A stretch of DNA of 64,000 nt from the NCBI GenBank assembly GCA_012295275.1, contig CM022673.1:25624261-25688260 (forward strand), read 5' to 3'. Of the stretch, positions 38,050-62,656 are shown one piece after another; position 1 is the first letter of the stretch, and each line of letters begins with the position of its first letter. This DNA comes from Chrysomallon squamiferum (taxonomy: Eukaryota; Mollusca; Gastropoda; Neomphalida; Peltospiridae). The notes beneath the pieces are model-generated. The model searched no databases, had not been told where the DNA came from, and saw nothing but the letters and a program-made list of their open reading frames with translations. A program made the translations under genes and the position numbers.

Positions 38050-39101
38050 TGTGGTACTACACTCCCGCAAGTCTAATAGTTTCAGGAAATTCAAAACAAA
38101 ATATGCGGGGAAAGCCACACAAAATCGAAAAATCTCCAAATCAAGCAACCATAAAAATCGATTCGATGTCAAGGATACTGTGACCGGAGACCAACCAAAC
38201 ATCATGAACGACCACAAACATAATAGGCCTACCTTTACTACTTAGGTTTCATTTCTTCATACAGTATTAGCATTTATAACCTTAATGTTGAATTAATTGG
38301 TAGTTGTCTAAATAATTAATAATTTCCTGTTGCATTTTAGATTTTATTAAACAGGATTTAATGCAATAATACGAATGCCACAAAATATATCTTGCATTTA
38401 ATCCGATTTGTTACTGAAAATCAAATCGAGTTTTATTTGGGTTTGTTGTTGTTGTTGTTTTTGGTTTGTTTGTTTTTTGTGTTTTTTGTTTGTTTTTTCG
38501 TTTTATTTGTTGTTATTGTTTTGTTTTTTTGAAGAAAAACAAGCCTGGAATAAATAATTAATCCAAAATATCAATAATATTTACCAGAAATAATAATGTG
38601 AAGATACTGCATATTACATCATAGTCAATACAAATAAAATATATTTTATACTTATGACGAAGTTTTAAAATATAATTAATACTGGAAAACTCTCTTTTTT
38701 TATATTTATTTATTTTATTTCTTCATATCAGGAAAAAATTGTAGTAATTACAATAATTAGGAAATACATTTTTAAAATGCTGTGTCATCGATTTGAAGAA
38801 AAATGTTAAATAAAAATGTTAAATAAAAATTTAAATGAATTCAACTTATTTGAAGCTATTTAATAATGAAAAGATAATTTTTACTGTAACCGAGTTCGGT
38901 GCTGATTTAATTTTTGATTTGTAATGTTTTCATTCTGTGATACAAACTACATTTTGTGGGTTTTCTCTGTTGTTTATAGGTACCACTTACAAATTACAAC
39001 TTTCTTCTTTCGTATTTTTTTTTAACTAAGAACCCGTATATTGAACAGAGTTATGTCCCTTAGCAAAAATCACATGATACTAGTTTACCAAAATAAAGAA
39101 C
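38050..39101. other. Divergent intergenic region between PKA and HSD17B14
   Basis: This probably contains the start sites of both divergent genes. Open frames of about 94 and 103 codons overlap on opposite strands at 37906-38245, but neither has recognisable protein features. A G/T-rich low-complexity stretch lies at 38430-38535. No TATA box is obvious just before the HSD17B14 ATG at 39102. Confidence 0.35.
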
Positions 39102-42100
39102 ATGGCCACTGTGTTGAGATACAAAGATAAAGTTACAGTAGTGACTGGTGGTTCCAAGGGTATTGGCAAGGGTTGTGTACTTGTTTTTGGTCAGTATTGA
39201 TAAGTTCTGTTTGTATGCATTTCTAAACATATTAAAAAAACTCTTAATTTTATCTGAGATTTAATCTGAAATATTACATTATTTAGCAATTATATAATAG
39301 TTGTAATACACTATCAATGTATCAACTATAGAGTATCAGCTTGTTATAATAATAATGATTAAATTTCTAGTTCAGATCTAGCATTTCAGAAAATAGTTTT
39401 TTTGATATAGTTTGTTTAAGCTTAAGACAGAAGATAATAAAATATAATTAATCTCATCCAATATATGTGTATTATGCATACCCATGGACATATGAACTGA
39501 TTAAAAAAAATAATAATAAAGAAATAAAAAATGAAGAAATAATAACAATAATAATAATATAAAATAAATAAATAATAAAAAATAATCCAAATAATCCATT
39601 TTAAAATTTGTAAAAAAGTTCTTTTTCTTTTCTTTTTTTTTTCTCAGTAAAAAATGGTGCTAAAGTTGTATTCTGTTCGAGAGGAGGTAATCATTAAATA
39701 GTTTTAGCTGTGTTTTTGAAATATTTGAACAAATTCATTAGTGAAATAATGTTGTTTTTTGTTTTTGTTTTTAATTTTGTTTTTCAATAAAAAAAAAATT
39801 AAAAAAATCAGAGGAGAAACATTCTTCTAGATTTATCTTTTACATAATTTTATTGATTTATCTTTATTTTTAATTAAAAATTAAAAATTAAATAAAATTA
39901 AATTATTACAATTCTTTAAATGATATCATTACAATAATTAAAATGCAGCAGTATTACTGACTTGCAGGTATCATTTTGGAAGTCTGCATTTACAGATAAA
40001 TTAATATGAAGACATGGGGTTAAATGTGGCCTGTAAATAACCTAATGCTTTGTGTGACGATCTTTTAGAAGCTGAAGGCAAGCAGTTGGAGAGTGAACTG
40101 AATGCTTCAGGTCCTGGTGAAGCGTACTTTGTACAATGCGATGTTTCCAAGGAAGATGACATAAAGGTTAGCAGTTTGTAAATTTAGAGAATCAGTTAAA
40201 CACAAATCTGTTAAACCCCCTCCCCGAAAACCCCTTTTTATTGCTCCAAGTAACAGTAAAATAATATATTTATCCAATATAAAATAGATATTATATCTCA
40301 GTGTGTAAAAATGGAATATTTTATTTTCACTATTACATATCATAGTCATTAATAATACTTAATATTTCAATAAATTTTAAACATGTTTTCTAACTAGAGC
40401 TTTCTTATTTCAGAATTTGATTAATAAAACAATTGAAAAATATGGACGGATAGACTGTTTGATAAACAATGCAGGACAGCGTAAGCTACATGAATAACTG
40501 GTATCTTTGCATCTAAAAAAATAAAATATTTTCTCTACATATCTGTTGTTAAAAAAGCACTGGAACTTTTATGTATTTCACTATGAAATTTAAGAATATC
40601 TTTTCTCTTCATATCTTTTGTTAAAAAAAGCACTGGAAGTTTTACAAATTTCACTATGAAATTTAAGAAAATAACTCTTGTTTAAATCACCAGTAAATAT
40701 TTTATAAAAATCTTTTCATTATCTGTGGTAAAAATATATTAAAATTTATGAATGTGTTTAGAAAGGTGCTTGTTTAATCTTTTTTCAAAATTCTCTTCTT
40801 TTGTATGATTCATCTAAGAAATTTAGAAAATATATTTTAAACAGATCCACCACATAAGTCCATAGATGATGTAACTGCCAGCGACTTCCGAAAACTTCTT
40901 GATATCAATTTAGTTAGCTACTTCCTTACTTCCAAGGTGAGTGTTATGGTGACAGTAAAGTTTGGAATCAAAAGAATATTATACATTTTAAATGTCTGAA
41001 AAAAAGATCACTTAATATTGGCAGTTGGTTAGGAGCTCTTCATAATATTTTAATATATTATTAATTATGTTTTCTTTATGTCATTAGAGTTTTAAATTAT
41101 CAACAGCTTCAGTTTAGCAGAATGACTAGAGATGATATTCTTAACAATAACTGATTTTTTAAATTTTATTGCTTTTTACTTTTTGAATTTTATGCAATAA
41201 AAATAAATGAAATGAAGAAGCAAAATAAGTTTGACTTTTTTGTAATTCTTTATTATACTGGTTTCATCTAATTTTCATCTACATGGAAATAATTTTCTTT
41301 TTCTAAATAGTTGTAATTAGACAAGCATTGTCATAGATTTAGTTTCAATGCCATGTAACTGTTTTATGTTTTTTCTTCAGTATGCCTTGCCCTATCTTCG
41401 CAAAACAGAGGGTAATATCATTAATGATTCTAGTTTGGTGAGTCACATTGGTCAGACTGGAGCTGTTGCTTATGTGGCCACAAAGGTATTTACTAGTTGT
41501 AATAGTGGCTCTACAGCAAATACATCACAGTACAGATCACTAGAAAAAATAGTTTACTTCAGACACCAAAAATAATTTGAAATAACGTTAGTAAAAAAAA
41601 ACCCACCCATAATATTATCTTTAAAAATATCATTAGTAAAACTGTATCAAAGTTTAATTAGTGACAATGGATTTATCCGTAATGATTGTCTGAAATTGGT
41701 TAATTAAAAATGTGTTGACGTGTATGTTTTCATTCTGAATATGAAAATTGTGCAACAAAATTCTTTTGAAGACTTTACTGTGAAAAAAAGGATATTTTTC
41801 AAGATATTGTTATTTGATATTTTTCATTACATACATCAGTATCATTTGAAAGTTGTGTTTTGTATTACAAGATATTTGATGTTTTTCATTACGTATCATT
41901 TGAAAATTGTGTTTTGTATCTCTCAGGGTGCCATCACAGCGATGACCAAAGCTTTAGCTGTTGATGAGGCTGCCTATGGGGTCAGAGTAAACACGTAATT
42001 TTCTTTTTAATCCAAATGTATTCTATTTATTATTTAACTAAATCCATCCACTGGTAGTAGCTTTTTCATTTAGCATTTCACAAAGTGTAAAATAAACATT

Positions 42101-43486
42101 ATATGTTAATCATTTCACAACAGAAGTCTTTACAAAGTTTGTTTTAATCTGATTTTACGGGTTATGCTTCAGTGATTGTGAATGTCAAGTTTGCAATTTT
42201 AGTTTTGATTCTGTGTAACTTCCTTTTTGCTTAAATCTGTACTGACGTTCAGCAAGAAATGTAGTTAATGATGGTAAAAAAGGATTGCTATATCATTACT
42301 CTTTATATTTTTGCCATTTTTTTACAGGTTATTAACAGGTTTGTGACATTCTTGATATTGGCATATAAGCACTGCTTGAAAGATTTATAGCAGTAAAACG
42401 TATTTAAAGACATTTAATTTTTACAGCATATCTCCTGGCAACATCTGGACCCCAATGTGGGAAGACACTGCCAACACTACAGCTGATTTTGAAAAGACTA
42501 TAAAAAGTGGAGAAGATGCTCAAGTAAGAATTATATCTTTTTGGTGCCAGTATAAATGAAAATTACATTTTTTTTTTGGTGGGAGAGAAAATAGTTCAGT
42601 AGTATTCTTTTGTTACTTTAATCACAATATCAGAACTCTGATGAGGTATAGTTTGAAAAACTAATAGACAGTTATTTCATAGAGAACACACTAATATAAA
42701 TATATTAATTTTATATTCTTAATTTAAATATTACACATGATTTGTGTTTTAATTGTTAGCTAATTAAGATTTCTCCATATTAATCTGGACATATTGGTTG
42801 GAAAATAGTCAACAAAACACCAAGTATTAAAATACATTTGTTTTATGAATTTTATACTGAAAAAAATGTATTATGATACCTTTAATAAAAACGTTTACAA
42901 AGCAGGCAGTTAAAATTATACTTCTTCCATAAAACAACACTACTTTTAAGCTGACAGTAGCCTACATTTTCTTTTTTCACAGAAACTTACAAGATATTAC
43001 ATAATATACAGCATACTTAAACATTAAAAGAAAGATTTAAAAATTACATAGAAACATTATCAACAAGTGTGCTAACTTTTGTCAATACAGTTCAGTGATT
43101 TTGAAACTTGGCAGTCTTCAGACACATTGAGAATACAGGGAGATAGCAAAAATCTATACATTTATTTATAATTATACTAGGCATAATCCTATTTGTATGT
43201 TGGTACGAAATTTAATCATGGGAACCCAACCGTAAAACATGATTGAAAATTAACGCCAAAAAATAAACGATAAAGAACTTTTTATTATAGTTATTTTTAC
43301 ATTTTTTTTATAAAACATTTTCAGCTTATTGGAAGATTTGGAACAATTGAAGAGTGTGGTGAGGCATGTCTGTTCCTTGCTGCAGAAGCCACGTTCTGCA
43401 CTGGCATTGACCTCAAAGTTTCCGGCGGAGCAGAACTGAATTATGGCTTGAAAAACATGAAGAATAGAGTGTCGCCGTTTGAGTAA
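39102..43486 (+). CDS. HSD17B14: 17-beta-hydroxysteroid dehydrogenase 14-like short-chain dehydrogenase, nine exons
   Basis: Classical SDR using NAD(H). The human orthologue oxidises 17-beta-hydroxysteroids and also sugars in vitro, and is cytosolic; the substrate here is unknown. Exons: 39102-39189, 39648-39686, 40069-40166, 40414-40480, 40845-40936, 41381-41485, 41927-41994, 42427-42523, 43325-43486. They total 816 nt, 271 residues plus TAA (human 270), in frame. Motifs in order are [12 protein letters not shown] (cofactor glycine motif TGxxxGxG), CDV, INNAGQHPPHKS, the catalytic Ser in [13 protein letters not shown] with catalytic Tyr and Lys, and [12 protein letters not shown]. The blocks NAGx[34 protein letters not shown] and GGAEL-YG match human HSD17B14 closely. 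The exon 1 donor (G|GTCAGT) is slightly weak but is the only one that keeps frame. AATAAA lies at 43570-43575. Confidence 0.95.
40526..40672. repeat. Tandem duplication, two copies of about 72 bp
   Basis: In HSD17B14 intron 4 a unit with TTTTCTCT(A/T)CATATCT, GTTAAAAAA(A)GCACTGGAA and TTTCACTATGAAATTTAAGA occurs twice in direct orientation, with only a few differences between copies. Confidence 0.8.
41811..41926. repeat. Tandem duplication abutting the HSD17B14 exon 7 acceptor
   Basis: Two direct copies of roughly 55-60 bp, each with TATTTGAT(A/G)TTTTTCATTAC, GTATCATTTGAAA and TTGTGTTTTGTAT. The second copy runs straight into CTCTCAG, the acceptor of exon 7, so the branch-point region is duplicated. 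Confidence 0.75.
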
Positions 43487-46215
43487 AGCACTCAAGAGTT
43501 CAGTGATGTGAGAACACAGATTAATTATCTAGTTGATGATGGCTCGTGAGTTAAGTCTTCCGCAACGAAAATAAAGCAGTTCAGTTGATTTGGACATGAC
43601 GATAATGGCATTTAATGATAATGATATTAGGTAATGATAATCTAATCATGATTTACTAATGATCCATGTATAGGGTGATCACCGAATGTGTTGTTTCAAA
43701 TTCAAATTTTATATCAGCATTTATTATAATGACGCAACTAAATTGATCTGTGATCTGTTCGTGATTGTTATTGTACTTTTTATCTATATTTGATTCAGTC
43801 ATGGTTTCTGTTTATGTTATTTGATTCATCATTATCTTTAATGATTGTTCTACATATTTTTAAATTTATTTGAAATTTTTTGGTTTACAGAAATATTTAT
43901 GATAATAATCGTGATATTTAATAATATACTATTATATGAATGTATTACAAGAAATTATATATTTTATATTTTATATTTTGAAGTTTCCAATAATAATTTG
44001 TTTGGATATAATAAAACACTATATGCAGTGCAAACAAAAGTATGGCAGCATTATTTTTGAACTGTGAATAATTTAATAAACTACATAATATTTTAGATTT
44101 ATTCTAATGTTGTTCTAGTCTTTATTTTTAATTTTTTTTTATCTTAATATTTTTTCCCTTTTATATTTAATTGATAAAATGAATAAAGAAATGTAAAAAT
44201 ATTTATCCACCACAAAATAGCATTTCTAAAAAATAATACTTCTAAAAAGTAAGCTCTTCTGCAACAAAATTTGCAATCTATTAACTAGACCTTTCTGCAA
44301 GCTATAACATTAATTTTATATATTACCACAAGGCTATGAGTTTTTAACATTTAGAACCATGTTTTATCCTAATCGCAATGTTACTCTAATGAATTTGCCC
44401 ACCAACAGTTTAATATTTGCATAGATTTTTATATGACTTTTTGGGGTGGGTGGTGATTAGAATTTGAATCAAAAATGTAACTTTCATTTATTGTATATAA
44501 AGAATCAAACAAAGTTCAAGTTAGAAAGGATTATAGATCCTAATTTCATTACTTTAAAAAAAGCAATCATCAGAGAAGTCAGTAAAACCACAGTGCAATA
44601 TATTGGACAAACATTAATATACGTGCCTTTTCAAAGGTTGAAACCTTTACTGCCTTTAGTAATGGCTAATATTATTTACTGGTTGTTTTAAAACCAAACA
44701 TTTTGTAAGATTCTAGTGAAAGAATGCAGTCTTGTTCAGTAGCATAATTATTTGGATGTTTGTTGTTGTTAATAACTGTATTATTTTTTTTTAAATCAGC
44801 TTTAATTATTTTTTAAAATATTATATGTGATACAGACTTTTTGCAATTATTGTAAATTATATTGAATACATGTACAAATCTGTTTACATCTTTTGGAAAT
44901 AAATTGTTTTTTTAAACACATATTGGTTGGTTTCATTTTATTAGTATTAGACTAGTATTTAAAACAATGGAAAATATTTAGACTATGTTTTATGTTTAGT
45001 ATGTCACATTACTTTTTCTTTCACACAACATAACAGAACAGTTGTAATGGTATCAAAGACTTTGTATTGGTAACTAGCTCTTTGATAAAAAAAAAAAAAA
45101 AAATAATAATATCTTTATAAGTTTTGATAAAATTTTCGTAGCCATTTTAAACCTAATTTAATTCAGATTAACCTGTCAGCATGTAGGACTTAGTTACAAA
45201 TTTAGAAAAGAAATATATTTTCGAAACAAATAAGTCAAATGTGGAAAATTGTTTTATGTGCAGATATGATTCTCCTCGAAACAGTTTTTGTGTTGAATGA
45301 TCTGATTGTTAATTTCAGGTATGTGGAACAGTCACTATCACAATTTTTAACTGGAAATACATTTAGAGTTTTGATATATTTTTATTAATTCAGATTTATA
45401 TTCATCAAATTTCATCTCACAATTATCCTATACTTGCAATAAGCTTTTTTTCCAATTCCAGCTGATTCTCATAAGCTTTTTCTTTTATTGTTTCATTAAC
45501 TATAATAAATAAAATAAAAAATATAAACATTTGTAATGATGAACAATTAAGTATTTCAAAATGTATGAAACCTACATGAACTTGTTTGTACTGCATTATA
45601 CATCAATACTTTTTGTCAGGTAAACAATTATTGTTTTCACCATTTCACATCCAGACCTTTTCATATTAGCATAACAATAACAACTTCAAGCAATGTGAAA
45701 TTAAAACTGCATTCAACTTAAAATAGGTGACATTTAAGAATTAAAAAAAAACTTAAGAATAAAAAAAAGAAATAAAACTGATTTATAATCATTTCATATA
45801 TTTATCGTTAGCTTGTTTCAAAATAATGCATATTTTAGGTAATATTTTACATCAGTAAATGTTTATTACAGCAAACTTAACTTTTTCTAATATTAATATA
45901 CACTGAAAAAAAAAAGTACAAAAATCAATATTTGTCACCAACTGTTGCCTTCATTCTTTGTCATGTGGGCCCAGATGGCTTCGTTATTATTGGAAGTTTG
46001 CATAAAACAGAAATCAATACCTTGAATACATTTCTGCGGTATTATGTTCATGTAATAACACTGCAGCCTGCATTCCAGAAAATGAAATTATGCGAATATT
46101 TCAGTAAAAGTTAGATTTCGACTTAAATGTTTGGTGTAGGCTAATTTTAAAATTATTCAGCTTTTCTATATATTTTTAACTGTAACTGGAGTTGATACGA
46201 CTTAATAAGGTAAAG

Positions 46216-46247
<32 letters not shown>

Positions 46248-47709
46248 CTTATTTGTTCATACCCAGTTGCTTTGCTTGTGGGCATATGGATTAAAGTAGA
46301 TTAAAGTTTATTTATATATATAGATAAAAACATATCTAACAGACTATAAATTTTATTATATATATGAAATTTTGTTTGTTTTATATTTATGTTTTAGGGA
46401 TATGATTAATTTGCATATTCTTCTAACATTAAGCTGAGGGTGTTTCTTTCTTGTTTAATTCTTTTTTCGCTCCATTAAAAGCAAATATGTTAATTATCAT
46501 GTCTACATTTTCACTATTAAAAGATAGAGATTATAAGTTTAAAAAAAATTAATAATAAATAAAAATAATTAAATAAATAAAAAATAAAATTAAAATGATA
46601 TAATAATAATAATAATAATAATAAATTAAATAAATAATATTATTATTATTACTACTACTACTAAATAAATTGAAAATGTAAAAAAATAATAATAAAATTA
46701 AATTAGACTAAAATAAAATAAAATAAAGAAAAACATTATTAATACCATCATCATCATCATTTTTTATTTATTATTATTATTAATACTACTACTAAACAAA
46801 TAAGCCAAATTTTTTTTTTAAAAATCCAAAACTAAATATATACATGTATGCCCCAAAAAGCAAGAACAGTGAACTGACGTGTTTGAACATTCCAGTATGT
46901 AAAAAGAAGTAGACGTATGATTGCTTGTTACTGGTAATCAGCTAGAGTGGTCCATGGGAAAATAGCAGCAGGTTTCCTGTTTTATCCAAACATTCAACAA
47001 AACCTAACTCGTTCTTTATTTTAAAAAACTTGTCTATAAAATCTTTTGGTTTATTCCTTTGTATGAAATAATACTACAAACAGGGAAAACATCCACCAAA
47101 CATTCATATTCATATGCTTGTCTTCTTGCTACATTTTTGAGTGTATGTGCATGTATTTGAGCATTCTGAGTATTATAACTATAGTAACATACTGTTTTAT
47201 TTTTTCTTTCTCTTTTCTGAGTAATTACTACATTTTCCTAAGCAGTAAAAAATATGTTACATATACTTTCCCATGAACAGGAAAAAAAGTCACAGATCAT
47301 GCAGTGACTTTAAGTGAACACACCTACTTATTAAGTATATCAGAGCAAGATAAAAATACTTTTCTGAATCAAACTGGTTAAATGAATTGGTATTTTTATA
47401 CTATATAACAGATTTTATTCCTTAATTAACTTATTATTGCTATATTGTCCTTCACCACACACAACTGAACAATGAAATCAGAGAAGTCTTAATTTTCTGT
47501 GTATCAGAAAATATTGATCACTCCTACAACCTATCCAACGTTAGACCACTGTTCCCCAGTTTTATGTGATTTATTTATTTAGTTTTTAATTATTTCTACA
47601 TCTGGTACTCAAACATCTTTTTTCCCACATCTGACGAGAACTTCAAGGACTATATTGAAATTTGAAAATAACAAAAACTCTAAAGATCTGTATTTTTTTC
47701 ATGTGAAAA

Positions 47710-47710
47710 T

Positions 47711-47747
<37 letters not shown>
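47710..47747. repeat. (GT)n microsatellite
   Basis: GT array of about 36 bp with one interruption near its start. Confidence 0.9.
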
Positions 47748-47748
<1 letters not shown>

Positions 47749-48432
47749 ACTATCATAACACATAGAAAACGACTCATTAAACGGGCCTGTGCTGTGGTTC
47801 TATATATTTTAGTATGGTATTTGCATTACTGTATACAGAACTATTTATTATTTCAAATTATTATGCGTATATATGTCATATTATTTTGCTTGTTTTTCAT
47901 AATTTCTTAACAACAGTTAGTTCTAAATTTATAATTTAATTTTAAAAATAAACATATAAATAAATAAAATTATTATTAAATTTTAAAACTTAAGTTTTAA
48001 ACACTAAACTATTTAAGGAAGTGATTAAGTATATAAATAAACATTAAAAAAAAAAAAAAAAAGTTAAAAACAAAATTAGCTATATATAAATTTGTTATGC
48101 TCTAAGTAGGTCTGATCATGTGACTGACCCTCCATACCTCAAGACAGTGCCTGGGGTCCTCTTTCTGGTTAAAATAGAAATAATTCCAATTATTTGTTTT
48201 ATTAACCTGCAGCTAAAGTACAAGAACATCCATAATTCATATATGATGAATATGTCTAATATCAGTGACAGGAACAAAGGGCCAATTATTTTCCAAAAAT
48301 AGTGTTCAGTAATTGGTTGTATTTGGAGAAGACAGTTCTAAATTTAAACCTTTAATATATTCTTCAGAGAACGATGCAGAAATAAATAAAGAAGTAAAGA
48401 AACTTTTCAAAAATTCATTTATCTATCAATAC

Positions 48433-48433
<1 letters not shown>

Positions 48434-48512
<79 letters not shown>
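48434..48512. repeat. (GA)n microsatellite
   Basis: Uninterrupted GA array of about 78 bp. Confidence 0.95.
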
Positions 48513-48516
<4 letters not shown>

Positions 48517-50447
48517 ATCCAACTGAAAACTAAATTTTAATTCTTCTTAGAATATGGATTTGACATTTTTCAAATCTGAGATTACATGTAATGAATAACA
48601 AATGCAGTATTCTTTGACGTTCATTTAACTGGAAAATACAATTAAACCCTAATCTATGAATATTAATTAATGTTGTACTGGCATTTGAAATAATGCCTTT
48701 TGATATCCAATATTGCCAGATATATTTCACAGATTTGAAACACAATAAGTCAACGTTAAAAAAAAAAAAAAAATGACCTTTATGTATTGGCTTTCTAAAC
48801 AAGTAGTTCAAACTGCATTTAATGTTTGGTTTAAATATAGCAACAGCCTACAGTTTTATGTTCTGTACAAATGCTTTATGAGGTCAGAGATCAAAATGTC
48901 AGTGTCATATTCACTTTTGATTTATTACACACATAGATCTTTGTTCAGATGAACACACTCTAATAATATTTGCTTATGTTTGGTGAAATATTGTAGGAAA
49001 TAATAATAATAATTTATAGTGAGCACGAAAAGGATGGGCTAGTGTATGTTATTATTAATTATATGTGTTGACCATTTATCATACAAATATAAATATGCAC
49101 ATCCATTAATATCACATAATTGTAATTAACAAAATGCCAAATAAGCAAACCATATTATAAAAATGAAAAGGTTTTCAGCAATATGCTAGTTTGAAAATTC
49201 TCAACTGCTCTTTTCTTGTTGGACTGATAAAGTCAACTTATTACTATTATTATTATTATTATTTCATTATTATTATCATTATTACTATATGTTATAATTT
49301 AGTCATACAAACATTTCTATGTTTTATATTATCAACAGATGAATAGTCCTATTAATTTAAGTATACTGGAAGAACTAAATATACTTTTCAGTATCAAGTT
49401 GTATTTTTATACTGTGGAACATATTTTATTAGTTAAATTTTATACCACAGTTTTCCCTTGCCATATACAGCTGAACAGTTTAAATGAGATGTCCTAACGT
49501 CCCTACAGCAAAACAAAACCCACCTAGCACAGTTATCTAGCCTAAAGCTGGCCCTCATCTTGCTAGAGTTAGCATCGTCTGGACCACATGAAGGCCACTT
49601 TTGGGCCAGATAAATGTACTAGTGGTGAAATACTGATCATAAACCAGTATGAAATATTCAACTCATAAGCCATCTTTATCATCAAAGTTTCATAGAAATC
49701 AAGTTGTTTGCTTGACAATGTTATCATCAGTACTCATGTCATTTTATTTAATTTGGATCATATTTGGATGTTGATCATATTTTAAAATAAATAAATAAAT
49801 ATGAAGAAGGATGAAAAGAAAAGAAAAAAAAAAAAAAAAAAAAAAAAATTAGTAATGAGAACAAAAAGACACCTATTATACAGTTTTAACTCAATGTAAA
49901 AATAGGCTGGATGACATATCATGATATCGTATTGCTTAATTTCGTAAAAGACTCAATGATCCAGAAACACTTGATTATAAAATGTAAAATGACACCAAGA
50001 AAAGGAACACGAACAGGCACACCAATTTATCAAACGTGGCAAGTGGAGTCAATAATTTTTATCTAATCCACACTTAATTATTTACTTTCGTGCCTTAACA
50101 GCCAAGAAATGAAGTATGACAGTCGACAATAGCCTGTGCGCTATAATAATCATGTCGTTCAGAAGTAAGGTAACGTGACATAGTTAATTAGTACTAAAAA
50201 TAGCCATAAGCCATGCGAACTCCTGTAAACGACAACAGACGATTTGATTTGATGGGGCGTTTTTAGTTATAAATAGTCAACATAATCTACATTATTATCG
50301 TAATTTTATTACAGTGTGTAAATCGCTTATCGGATGGCCTCGGGTTCAAATGAAAAACTTGCTATGTAAAAATAAAATATTCATCATTTAATTCATGTAG
50401 ATACTGATATTAATTTAAAAATTAAAACAGTTCTAATATTTGTTAAG

Positions 50448-50485
<38 letters not shown>

Positions 50486-52407
50486 ATAATATTTATATTC
50501 ATCTCATTATTATTATTATTTGAAGGATAATTCTTGGAAGGACATGTATCACATACAACCACACCTTTCTCCTGTTAAAACGTTGAATATGCACCAAAAA
50601 AGACATTTCATGCATATAAAATCTTTCTCACACACAAACGCACAAATACACACATTAAATGTATGTGCATCTGCTTTCATTCTACAACATGAATCATTTA
50701 ATACCTTCGAAATTAAATACGTTATATTCAGACGTTACCTGCTATATTTCGTATTTTATTGTTTTGCACTGAACAGTATCTTATAGTATCTTTCTACCAA
50801 ATGTGTTTTCATATTATTGACGACGTTTTGTGCTTTTTGATTTATTTCAGCTTAGTACGTATGACTTATTTGCAAAAGGTCATCCTTAGTTCTTACCTGG
50901 GTTGATAAGAGAAGCCATGACACAAATGTGATTATTATTTTTTTTTAGAATGATATGACTGACTGTAACTGTCATTATCAAAAATGACTTGAGGTATCCC
51001 TGAAACAAATAGCCTAAAACCATTCTCCAGTTCATACACAGCATTTTTATGATGTTTTTGTAGGAATTTCTGAGTGTTTTTTCTAAAAATAAAAAAATCC
51101 AGTGATAAGTGAAAGAACATAAATCAAAAATTACACGAAACCAGTTTATCTTGATCAATCTCTTGATTTTTATTTATTGTTATTATTATTATTATTTTTA
51201 TAAATTATTCCATTAAATAATATCTCAGAAAAACAGTTTCTTTGCTTATAACGATGATGATGATGATTATTATTATTATTATTATTATTATTTCTTTTTT
51301 AAAGTTTTGTTTGGTGTGTGACTCAAAAACAATATTTTGACTTTTTCACATGTACAAAAAAGAAAAGAAAAGAAAGGTCACTGTTGATTGATTGCTTGTG
51401 CTTAAAAATCTAGATTTTTCTGATCTATCTGCAGACAGAACAAGACATTCTCGAACACAGAGGTTTTGAATGTGATAAAATAGCAATAAAATCAATACAG
51501 AAATTAGATAATGTTTTGCTTTTGTTTCTAATTCAAGACACGCAGAGAAATCAGGAGTTCTGTTCTTCGTTCTTATGTACTGTATGTAATATACCTTCTT
51601 TGGCCACTAACTTAATTAGAATGTCCATTCTTTTATTTATCTTCCCTGCTTATTCGCCTGCAGTCTTCAGCATGTAACAGTAATAAAAGACTGTTTAAAA
51701 ACACAGTTTTATAATCTGCATTTGCATTCTGCTCATGTTTGGAAATATGGTAGTAGATATTTCTGATTCTGAATCCCCATTCATATAACAGGATTAAAAA
51801 CCAAATTTTAGTTAAGAGTTCCTTTTCATTTTTATTTCTCACATTTACTGTTGTTCTTTTTTGTTTTTGTTTTTTTCTAACAAAATATTTTAAGTATCAA
51901 ATTAGAATTTATAAATGAGTTCATATTAATTAACCAGCAAATAATATTTTTGTGTATATTTTTGATGTTCTTTATTTATTTTTCAGGGTTGAATAAAGAG
52001 AAACAATATTGGATATGACATAGATTCACACAAAGTTTTGTAATCTGATTATTCTTAATTCAAAGATCATTTTTGATTCAAAGATGATAATAAATAATAC
52101 TTTTTAGATTTTTAAAGTTTTATGAATTTGTACACTACCAGATATAAGTGGAAAATTTCAGAGAATTCCGATTTAACTTTTTATTTGTTTCTCTTAAAAT
52201 AACATACAAAATTTAACTAAAATCATAATAACAACAACAACAACGACTAAAAGAAGAAATAATAACACTAACAGTAACACATCTATAAAATATTAATAAC
52301 AAAAGAAACCTTGATGAGTAATAAAAACAGAAGAAGTATTTTTTAGCGAGACAGATTTTGCACTTGATTTATTTATTAACATAAGAGTAGCTCTTCAATT
52401 TACAAAA

Positions 52408-62656
<10,249 letters not shown>

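Larger units (their letters stand above)
43487..52407. other. Spacer between HSD17B14 and the CRACR2A-like gene
   Basis: About 8.9 kb with no exon I can support; untranslated exons of the CRACR2A-like gene could lie here. Contents are the HSD17B14 3' UTR, an A/T simple-sequence zone at 46540-46830, (GT)n at 47710-47747, (GA)n at 48434-48512, a poly(A) run near 49824-49848, (TTA)n near 50450-50484, and two diverged copies of a dispersed repeat at about 47341-47490 and 49360-49495. Confidence 0.5.

Noticed and set aside
37906-38245. Overlapping frames of about 94 and 103 codons on opposite strands
   Set aside because: Neither shows a domain, motif or splice context that favours coding. The region is better explained as PKA leader or divergent promoter sequence, although it is less repetitive than its surroundings.
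45932-46114. 60-codon frame beginning MSPTVAFILCHVGPDG
   Set aside because: No recognisable family, no flanking exons and no good splice context.
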